NCBI GenBank assembly: GCA_905478775.1
Contig: CAJQKB010000001.1
Span: 1 to 42,363 of the forward strand
Length of the DNA: 42,363 nucleotides
Source: an uncultured Opitutales bacterium
GTDB taxonomy: Bacteria > Verrucomicrobiota > Verrucomicrobiia > Opitutales > Seribacteraceae
Reading direction: 5' to 3'
In this document: piece after piece, positions 33,913 to 40,753 of the stretch
Layout: each line of letters begins with the position of its first letter
How positions within the stretch are numbered: position 1 is the stretch's first letter
The notes under the pieces: generated by a model
Seen by the model: the letters and a program-made list of their open reading frames with translations, nothing else
Database searches by the model: none
What the model was told of the DNA's origin: nothing
Made by a program: the position numbers and the translations under genes

Positions 33913-34218
33913 ATGAACATACTCCAACCAAATACTAATCGCGTGAAATTTCTCTTTGCGATTAATTTTTCCTTATTTTCAGCTTTGGCGATTTGTCAGT
34001 TACTGGAAACCTCGATTTTTAATACATGGTTGTTTCTTCTTTGCATCATGGGAGCGAGTATCAACTTAATCGTCTGGTATTTCATGATGCAAGGTAAGTC
34101 CGAACCACATGCAACACAGGAGACCCCCGTTTCAGATGACGAAAAAAATAAACTGATGGACGATCTTGAAGAAGAGGCAAAAAGAAGAAAACAGCAGGAC
34201 CGGATTCAGCAGAATTAA
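33913..34218 (+). CDS. Small two-helix membrane protein
   Basis: A 101-residue protein with two predicted membrane helices at about 13-30 (LFAINFSLFSALAICQLL) and 37-58 (WLFLLCIMGASINLIVWYFM). A charged, helical cytoplasmic tail follows (DDEKNKLMDDLEEEAKRR). No family is recognised. It ends three bases before the ATG of the POT transporter gene, so it is probably cotranscribed with it and may be an accessory protein. Confidence 0.65.
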   Translation: MNILQPNTNRVKFLFAINFSLFSALAICQLLETSIFNTWLFLLCIMGASINLIVWYFMMQGKSEPHATQETPVSDDEKNKLMDDLEEEAKRRKQQDRIQQN

Positions 34219-34221
34219 TTG

Positions 34222-35673
34222 ATGAGCCCTTACCGAGTTACTCCCCAAAAAACATCCAAGCTTCCATCAGGAATTGGATTTATAATTGGAAACGAGGCAG
34301 CCGAAAGATTTTCTTTTTATGGAATGCGGAGTGTCCTGTTGGCTTACATGACAATTTATCTGGTTCAACCAAACGGAGAGTCTGCAATTTTTAAGGAAAA
34401 AGAAGCGGAAGCGTGGGTTCATTTATTTGTTGGATCTGCTTATTTTTTTCCCCTGATTGGTGGTATCTTAGCGGATGCATTCTGGGGGAAATATCGAACC
34501 ATTCTTTCACTTTCACTCTTTTATTGCCTGGGTCATGGTTGCCTCGCCATGATGGGAATTCTTGGGGATACACGAACTTTGTTATTTGCCGGGCTAGTTT
34601 TGATTGCAGTAGGGGCGGGTGGAATTAAACCCTGTGTTTCCGCTCATGTGGGCGATCAGTTTAATATACGAAATAATCATTTATTGACCCAGGTTTTTGG
34701 TTGGTTCTACTTTTCAATTAATATCGGTGCCTTTTTATCCGGTTTACTGACTCCCTTCCTTCTTGAGGCGACTCGAGAAGCCGGTTCACTGGGCGAAAGA
34801 ATTTATCCAATCGTGGAACCCTGGGTAGGGGAGAAATTAGTAAATGAGCCAATCTTTGGACCTCATTATGCTTTTGGTTTGCCAGGAATTTTGATGGCAA
34901 TTGCGACCTTTATTTTTTGGCTGGGCCGAAAGCAGTTCGCCCACATTCCACCGCGAGGAAAAATTTATTTTAAGGAAACTTTTTCTGGTGAGAATTTACG
35001 TGCAATACTTCGCCTTTGTTCTATTTTTGCATTTGTAGTTATTTTTTGGGCACTGTTTGACCAGATTGGAACACTGTGGCAAATACAGGCCCGAAGTTTG
35101 GACCGAGTATTACCAGATTGGATTCCCTTAATTGGTGGCAGCGAAATGCTTGCCGCACAAGTCTCAGCCATTTGGAATCCGTTATTTATATTACTATTGA
35201 TCCCAGTATTTTCGTATATCATTTATCCATTCTTTTCCCAATTCTTCGAGGTGACACCTCTTCGTAAAATTGGTTTTGGGTTATGGGTAATGGGTTTTGC
35301 TTTTACTCTTGTCGCGTTGTTACAGGAACGAATCGACCTGGGAGAAAGCCCTAATATGGGATGGCAAATATTGGCCTGCTTACTATTGACGGGATCGGAG
35401 GTGCTAGTTTCTATTACCTGTCTTGAATTTGCCTATACTCAAGCACCTAAGGAAATGAAATCTTTCGTAATGGCGATTTTTTTACTAACTGTATCGTTAG
35501 GGAATTATTTCACATCGGCAGTGAAATTTTTTATTATTAATGAGGACGGTTCATCCAAATTACCGGGTTCTTCCGAATTTTGGTTTTGGACCGTTTTGGT
35601 TTTTATTGCCGCATTAATTTTTATCAGAGTTTCTAAGAACTATGTTGTAAAAGAGTATTTGCAAGAGACTTGA
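34222..35673 (+). CDS. POT/PTR2-family proton-dependent oligopeptide transporter
   Basis: A 483-residue major-facilitator protein of the proton-dependent oligopeptide transporter family. The ExxER motif needed for proton coupling is present at Glu25, Glu28 and Arg29 (NEAAERFSFYGMR). It also has AYFFPLIGGILADAFWGKYRT and GAGGIKPCVSAHVGDQF. About 12-14 membrane helices are visible. It should import di- and tripeptides across the inner membrane. The ATG at 34222 was chosen; a TTG directly before it gives one more residue. It ends nine bases from dciA, convergently. Confidence 0.9.
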   Translation: MSPYRVTPQKTSKLPSGIGFIIGNEAAERFSFYGMRSVLLAYMTIYLVQPNGESAIFKEKEAEAWVHLFVGSAYFFPLIGGILADAFWGKYRTILSLSLFYCLGHGCLAMMGILGDTRTLLFAGLVLIAVGAGGIKPCVSAHVGDQFNIRNNHLLTQVFGWFYFSINIGAFLSGLLTPFLLEATREAGSLGERIYPIVEPWVGEKLVNEPIFGPHYAFGLPGILMAIATFIFWLGRKQFAHIPPRGKIYFKETFSGENLRAILRLCSIFAFVVIFWALFDQIGTLWQIQARSLDRVLPDWIPLIGGSEMLAAQVSAIWNPLFILLLIPVFSYIIYPFFSQFFEVTPLRKIGFGLWVMGFAFTLVALLQERIDLGESPNMGWQILACLLLTGSEVLVSITCLEFAYTQAPKEMKSFVMAIFLLTVSLGNYFTSAVKFFIINEDGSSKLPGSSEFWFWTVLVFIAALIFIRVSKNYVVKEYLQET

Positions 35674-35682
35674 TCAAAAAAC

Positions 35683-36078
35683 TTAGGTAAATTTTAAATC
35701 GGAAACCATGGTACAACCCTCCAGTTTTCTAATCTTGATCAACAGTTGTTTTTTAGAAAAAGAAAGTTCCTGTTTAACGGGTCCACCTGAAGTCTTGATA
35801 TAAAGAATACCGCTGGCACTGTTTAAACTTTCTGGTGCACACTTCATCGCTAATTTTCTTCCCACAATTTTGTACCAATTTTCAGATATTGATTGCTCGG
35901 GAGTTTTCTCTTCACCCAATCCCCAATTGGACCAGGTTTTTTCGACTAAATCTTTCATACTTAAAGGCTCGCGATGTTTCGATAGATCTTCGCCTAAAGG
36001 GAGTTCAAGAAATTCGGAAAGGAGCCTTCTTTCGTTAAAAGAGGTTAGTTTTTTGTAATTGGATTTTTGATAAGACAT
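35683..36078 (-). CDS. dciA: DciA/DUF721 family protein
   Basis: A 131-residue protein of the DUF721 family, whose studied members (DciA) help load the replicative helicase DnaB in bacteria lacking DnaC. The diagnostic core is ISENWYKIVGRKLAMKCAPESL, followed by the strand GILYIKTSGGPVKQELSF and KKQLLIKIRKL. The N-terminal 60 residues are less conserved. The ATG is at 36078. It lies alone on the minus strand between the POT gene and the divergent fabV. Confidence 0.85.
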   Translation of the reverse strand: MSYQKSNYKKLTSFNERRLLSEFLELPLGEDLSKHREPLSMKDLVEKTWSNWGLGEEKTPEQSISENWYKIVGRKLAMKCAPESLNSASGILYIKTSGGPVKQELSFSKKQLLIKIRKLEGCTMVSDLKFT

Positions 36079-36180
36079 GAATGAGGAAATATTGATCTTC
36101 TACTATCGATCAAACAATGGTATGTAAATACTCCCTTTTTAACATAGCATACTTTTCACAACACTTTTACATTTAATTGA

Positions 36181-37368
36181 ATGATTATAAAACCAAGAAT
36201 TAAAGGCTTTGTCTGTATTACCTCTCACCCCGTTGGTTGTTTGGAAAATATTCGCGAGCAAGCCACCTATGCCAAGACGCAACTCGTTACCGATGACAGG
36301 AAACCAAAGCGAGTCTTAGTGATTGGTTCTTCGACTGGGTATGGATTATCTTCCCGAATCTCCGCCGCTTTCTCATGTGGTGCGGATACTTTAGGAGTTT
36401 ATTTTGAGCGACCGGCTGCAGGCGAACGCACCGCGAGTGCTGGTCATTACAACTCTGAAGCTTTTTGTAAGTTAGCCCGTGAATCAGGTTTAAAGGCAGA
36501 AGATGTGAATGGAGATGCTTTCTCAAACGAAATTAAAGAAGAGGTAATCGCAAAAGCGAAGGAATTTGGCGGTACTTTTGACCTCGTTATTTACAGCCTT
36601 GCCTCGCCCCGTCGAACTGATCCGGTTGATGGTACAAACTACCGTGCCTGTTTAAAACCAATCGGTGCAATTTATAAGAATAAAACTTTAGACACCGATC
36701 GCAAGGAAGTGAAGGAAGTAACAATTGATCCCGCAAATGAAGATGAAATCTTTCAAACAGAAAAGGTCATGGGGGGAGAAGATTGGGAAGCCTGGACCGA
36801 TGCACTTCTCGATGCAGGTTTACTCTCTGCTGATTGTTTAAATATTGCTTACTCCTATATCGGGCCACAGGTGACTCAACCCATTTACAGAAATGGGACA
36901 ATTGGTCGTGCTAAATTACATCTTGAAAACACCGCGGCCCGGATTACCGAAAAGATGAAAAATGCGGGTTCAGGAAAAGCCTATGTATCAGTCAATAAGG
37001 CACTGGTAACGCAGGCAAGTTCAGCAATTCCGGTAGTTCCTCTCTATGTATCGATCCTATACAAGATAATGCAGGAATTAGGGACCCATGAGGGTTGCAT
37101 CGAGCAAACCTGCCGTCTTTTTAAGGATCGTCTCTACGGAGAGGGGCAAACCCAAGTGGACCAAGAAAACCGCATACGTTTAGATGATTGGGAAATGGAG
37201 CCATCTGTACAACAAAAGATCATTGATATCTGGCCAACTGTGAATACAGAAAACCTGTATGAAAAAACTAGTTTCGAATTATATCAAAAAGAATTTCATA
37301 AATTATTTGGCTTTGGTCGTGAGGATGTGGATTACGAATTAGATGTTGATCCATCGGCTCCCCTTTAA
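36181..37368 (+). CDS. fabV: Enoyl-[acyl-carrier-protein] reductase FabV
   Basis: A 395-residue NADH-dependent trans-2-enoyl-ACP (CoA) reductase of the FabV type, which performs the last reduction of fatty-acid elongation. The start MIIKPRIKGFVCITSHPVGC is diagnostic. The NAD-binding GSSTGYGLSSRISAAF is at 49-64. The catalytic Tyr-x8-Lys pair is Tyr236/Lys245 in YRNGTIGRAK. FabV enzymes are typically insensitive to triclosan. The gene overlaps the convergent methyltransferase gene by four bases on a shared TTAA. Confidence 0.95.
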   Translation: MIIKPRIKGFVCITSHPVGCLENIREQATYAKTQLVTDDRKPKRVLVIGSSTGYGLSSRISAAFSCGADTLGVYFERPAAGERTASAGHYNSEAFCKLARESGLKAEDVNGDAFSNEIKEEVIAKAKEFGGTFDLVIYSLASPRRTDPVDGTNYRACLKPIGAIYKNKTLDTDRKEVKEVTIDPANEDEIFQTEKVMGGEDWEAWTDALLDAGLLSADCLNIAYSYIGPQVTQPIYRNGTIGRAKLHLENTAARITEKMKNAGSGKAYVSVNKALVTQASSAIPVVPLYVSILYKIMQELGTHEGCIEQTCRLFKDRLYGEGQTQVDQENRIRLDDWEMEPSVQQKIIDIWPTVNTENLYEKTSFELYQKEFHKLFGFGREDVDYELDVDPSAPL

Positions 37369-37916
37369 GCTTTGCCAATAATAAAGAGCACGGGTGAGTC
37401 CGGTGCTTCACTACCGGGTGTTTTTTGGACCGGCCAATGTTCCTGTTTTATCAGTTTTTCGATTTCTTCGAATTCACACCTTCCTCCCTCGTGTCCACGA
37501 TAGGAGATCAGGGAAATTATTCCATTATCAGATAAGCAAAGATGCGCCTGTTTAAGGGCAGACAATGTGGTGTCTGGTTTCGTGATAATTTTTTTATCTC
37601 CCCCCGGTAAATATCCAAGGTTAAAGGTGACTGTCTTTATTTTACCCGCCAGTTCAATGGGCAAATTTTGTTTAATTTTACTATGACAGGATAGATAAAA
37701 AGTGACCCGGTTTTCGAGTTTGTTTTCTCCGAGAAAACGAGTGCTTTGCTCTATTGATTCTTTTTGGATATCGAATGCAAACACATGTCCGGATGTCCCG
37801 ACTTTTTGGGCAAGAAATTGAGTGTCGTATCCGTTGCCCAATGTGGCATCTATTGCTAAATCACCGCGCTGAAGAATTTTGTCTAGTTCCGCGTGTGCCT
37901 TTTCAGTTATTCTCAT
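37365..37916 (-). CDS. MnmM/YtqB-like SAM-dependent methyltransferase
   Basis: A 183-residue class I methyltransferase of the rRNA_methylase/YtqB group. The SAM-binding motif is AIDATLGNGYDTQFLA near 22-37, with FAFDIQ next. The family signature NLGYLPGGDKKIITKPDTTL sits in the middle, followed by ISLISYRGHEGG. Bacillus YtqB has been reported as MnmM, which methylates 5-aminomethyl-2-thiouridine in tRNA wobble positions. The upstream neighbour is an FAD-dependent oxidoreductase 10 bases away, which fits the preceding step of the same pathway. Assignment to MnmM rests on motif recall plus context. Confidence 0.82.
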   Translation of the reverse strand: MRITEKAHAELDKILQRGDLAIDATLGNGYDTQFLAQKVGTSGHVFAFDIQKESIEQSTRFLGENKLENRVTFYLSCHSKIKQNLPIELAGKIKTVTFNLGYLPGGDKKIITKPDTTLSALKQAHLCLSDNGIISLISYRGHEGGRCEFEEIEKLIKQEHWPVQKTPGSEAPDSPVLFIIGKA

Positions 37917-37926
37917 CGATTGTAAA

Positions 37927-38931
37927 TTATATAAAACGGTTTAAGTTCGCCTCGGATGGAAGTGATTTATTTTTCAAAAGAAAATCAGTCATTTTTTTTG
38001 CATAGTGTGGAATCGTTGAAGTTCCTCTTGATCCAAAGCCATTAAAAAGAAATAAATTTTTATGGACTGGGTGAACTCCAATAATAGGGTGCCTGTCTTT
38101 CGTGCCAGAGCGCACACCACTGGAGTGTTGGGGGAAATCGCTTTTTTTTAAATCTACAAAATTACATTTATCCAATATTTCTTGTTTCCCTCTTTCCGTT
38201 GGACCGGAGAGTAGGTTTTGGTGATCCCATGTGGACCCCATGTGGGCATAATCTGCGAAACCCGGCAGGTGCCAGGACCCATTACTGAGGGCCAGGTTAA
38301 TTCCAGATTGAACGGACAGCACTTCTCCCCGTGCCGGGGCAAAAGGAAGTCCTTTAAACCAAGGATTTTCAAGTACACGAAAGCCTTCACAGAAAATAAC
38401 TTTTTGTAAGTTTTCTTTCCTTTTAAATTCAAAAGAGGAATTTTTCAGTGCCTTGATTGCAATTAAATAATCTTTACTTGCTTTGAGAAAACGAGATACA
38501 TCGAGTTGCCATGCATTCTTTGTAATTCCTCCACCGAGCCGTGCTTGTATCCCCATCTTTTGATATTGATCAGAATTCAATTGTCCATTTTGAAATAGAA
38601 AGAAATCGGGATTCTTTTCCATTTCCTTCCAGGATTTTTTTTGTTTTTCTGAAATAAATAGCCGATGAAGCGGGATAGATCGGTAAAAATCACTTCCCCA
38701 GGACCGTTCGCATTGTCGAAAAAACAATTCATTTTCCATTAGGCAGTCCCTGATCATAAATGGCGGATTAAGCTTGGGACCGATTAATGGATTAACCAAT
38801 CCCACAGACACCGCACTTGCTGAATGTGGGAGCCCGGCATCAAGGACAAGCACTTTTTGCCCTCGTTCAATCAGTTGATGTGCCATGACGGAACCCGCCA
38901 ACCCATGACCAACAATAATAAAGTCAGTCAT
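37927..38931 (-). CDS. DAO-family FAD-dependent oxidoreductase, candidate MnmL-like
   Basis: A 334-residue flavoprotein of the D-amino-acid oxidase/glycine oxidase superfamily. The FAD dinucleotide-binding motif is IIVGHGLAGSVMA with glycines at 8, 10 and 13. The C-terminal HPIIGVHPVHKNLFLFNGFGSRG is the typical second FAD-contacting region. The SVGLVNPLIGPKL segment is also seen in related unassigned bacterial oxidases. Because the next gene encodes a YtqB/MnmM-like methyltransferase, it may remove the carboxymethyl group from cmnm5U in tRNA, as MnmC's oxidase domain or MnmL do. Oxidation of a free amino acid is the alternative. Confidence 0.78.
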   Translation of the reverse strand: MTDFIIVGHGLAGSVMAHQLIERGQKVLVLDAGLPHSASAVSVGLVNPLIGPKLNPPFMIRDCLMENELFFRQCERSWGSDFYRSIPLHRLFISEKQKKSWKEMEKNPDFFLFQNGQLNSDQYQKMGIQARLGGGITKNAWQLDVSRFLKASKDYLIAIKALKNSSFEFKRKENLQKVIFCEGFRVLENPWFKGLPFAPARGEVLSVQSGINLALSNGSWHLPGFADYAHMGSTWDHQNLLSGPTERGKQEILDKCNFVDLKKSDFPQHSSGVRSGTKDRHPIIGVHPVHKNLFLFNGFGSRGTSTIPHYAKKMTDFLLKNKSLPSEANLNRFI

Positions 38932-38979
38932 GAAATAAAAGGAATCAAACCATAAATCTCCTTGCGACCCAGTCGGGGA

Positions 38980-40629
38980 ATGACAAAATTAAAAATTATG
39001 TTCAATCGTTTGTTAATTGGATTCGGTCTATTACTTTTTATATTTCTAGTTTTTAAACTAGGTAAGTCTTTTACTAAAGACTCTAGTGAGTTTGTGCAAA
39101 CTCTCAACCCACAAGAATCAGTTGAACCTCCCGAGGAAATGGTTCCTTTTTCCAATCCAATAAAAGACCTTAATGTGAAAATATCTTTACCCTCCCAGAC
39201 TGAACGGGAGCTTGATTTGAGTATGTTAGTGGATTCACCAATTCTTGAAGACTTGACCCTTGGATTCGCAACCACCCAGTCCATGCAAACATTCTTGGCA
39301 CAGGCAGAAGCGAATGGATTTAGGGTGAGAGATCGTTCAGCAGAATTAAAAACCGTCCGATTACGAGTATTGGATCTGGATCAAGCATCCCGGTATTTTG
39401 ATAAAATGGAAAATGAGGAAGAACCCCATTATAACTATCGGGTTCGATCACCCGAATTACCGCGTGCCGAATTTCTTGAAGGGGAGAAAAGCTTTGGAGC
39501 CAATGCGGACGAATGGATTGGCGTACCCGAGGAACGAAATGACTGGGGACGCGGGGTCAAGGTGGCCATTCTCGATTCAGGGATCGATTTAAGTCACTCC
39601 AATCTGGATGGGGTTTCCATTGAGGAGATTGACATGCTGGGCGGAGGATCAAGTTCACGGGGGCATGGGACTGCGATTGCATCGATCATTTCTGGAAATG
39701 ATTCAGGTATTATGGGAATTGCACCCTCCGCTTCACTTCTTTCCATCCGGGTACTGGACGGGAAGGGGCAGGGAGACTCCTTTACCGTGGCCAAAGGAAT
39801 TGTGGAAGCGGCCAACCGGGGGGCTCAAGTGATCAATCTTAGTCTTGGGGGTACGGGGGAAAGCATAGTTCTTAAAAATGCGGTTGATTATGCTCGGGCA
39901 CAAGGTTCGTTGGTGGTGGCGGCAGTTGGGAATGAGGGAGTCAGCGGAGTCTCCTATCCGGCTAAATTTGATCATGTGATCGGAGTTACCTCAGTAGATG
40001 CAAATGGCAGGCAATCTTCGTTCGCTAATTATGGAGAAGGCGTTGATATTGCCGCCCCCGGAGTGGGTGTGTTTACGGCCTGGGAAGACGAGGCCCTCGT
40101 TTCATTCAGTGGCACATCCTCTGCCACCGCTTTTATAAGCGGAGCACTGGCATCGGAAATTTCCAGGAATCCAAATCTTTCGAGTGATCAGGTAGTCGAT
40201 TTGCTTTACAAATATTCCAATGAATCCGAAAAACCAGGCTTTGATGAGTTTACTGGGAATGGAATTTTAAATGTCGGCCGAATTGAAAATCGGAATGTGC
40301 CTAACCTGCATGACGGGGCAATTGTCGGGTATTATTTTGACCCCGAGGAAATGAAAGGGGGAACCACTCCTTTTTTGGTTTCCGTTCAAAATCAGGGAAC
40401 CGCTTGGCTTAACAATGTCAGTTTGGAGGTGGAATACCGAGGAGTGGTGAAAAATTATATTTTTAATAATTTAGATCCCGGGGAAACGAGAAGTGAAAAA
40501 TTATTTTTGGATGGAAGCGGGGAATCAGGCAAAGGGGTTAGGATTTCATCGCAGCTTCGGCTAAGCGGACAGACTGATATCTACCCGGAGAATAATTCCC
40601 GGGTCAGTACGATTTCTCTCCCCGACTGA
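38980..40629 (+). CDS. Membrane-anchored subtilisin-like serine protease with a CARDB-like C-terminus
   Basis: A 549-residue S8-family protease. An N-terminal hydrophobic helix at about 11-26 (LLIGFGLLLFIFLVF) is a signal anchor, followed by a propeptide-like region to about 190. The catalytic triad is Asp199 (AILDSGID), His229 (RGHGTAIA) and Ser380 (SGTSSATAF), with oxyanion Asn318 (AVGNEG). After the protease, about residues 440-549 look like a CARDB-type beta-sandwich (VSVQNQGTAWLNNVSLEVEY, then LDPGETRSEK). The ATG at 38980 was preferred; 38998 is also possible and neither has a well-spaced Shine-Dalgarno. It is divergent from the oxidoreductase gene. Substrates are unknown. Confidence 0.9.
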   Translation: MTKLKIMFNRLLIGFGLLLFIFLVFKLGKSFTKDSSEFVQTLNPQESVEPPEEMVPFSNPIKDLNVKISLPSQTERELDLSMLVDSPILEDLTLGFATTQSMQTFLAQAEANGFRVRDRSAELKTVRLRVLDLDQASRYFDKMENEEEPHYNYRVRSPELPRAEFLEGEKSFGANADEWIGVPEERNDWGRGVKVAILDSGIDLSHSNLDGVSIEEIDMLGGGSSSRGHGTAIASIISGNDSGIMGIAPSASLLSIRVLDGKGQGDSFTVAKGIVEAANRGAQVINLSLGGTGESIVLKNAVDYARAQGSLVVAAVGNEGVSGVSYPAKFDHVIGVTSVDANGRQSSFANYGEGVDIAAPGVGVFTAWEDEALVSFSGTSSATAFISGALASEISRNPNLSSDQVVDLLYKYSNESEKPGFDEFTGNGILNVGRIENRNVPNLHDGAIVGYYFDPEEMKGGTTPFLVSVQNQGTAWLNNVSLEVEYRGVVKNYIFNNLDPGETRSEKLFLDGSGESGKGVRISSQLRLSGQTDIYPENNSRVSTISLPD

Positions 40630-40690
40630 TAAATAAAAATCTCTTGGCTTAATTTTGAGAAGTTAGATTGAGCAAAATAACCAAAATTTT

Positions 40691-40720
40691 TTGGTGGAAT
40701 AAATTTTTTTATGTTATTCT
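40691..40720 (+). promoter_or_regulatory. Putative promoter of the PcfJ-like gene
   Basis: TTGGTG (40691-40696) and TATTCT (40715-40720) are separated by 18 bases in an AT-rich 124-base spacer. A purine run AAAAAGAGA lies about ten bases before the ATG at 40754 and could serve as a weak ribosome-binding site. The boxes match the consensus only moderately. Confidence 0.3.
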
Positions 40721-40753
40721 ATATTGTTGAGTCGTAAAAAGAGATATTTGTCC

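Noticed and set aside
40630-40680. Terminator after the subtilase gene (TCTC...GAGA)
   Set aside because: Only a 4-bp stem with a long loop and no T run directly after it.
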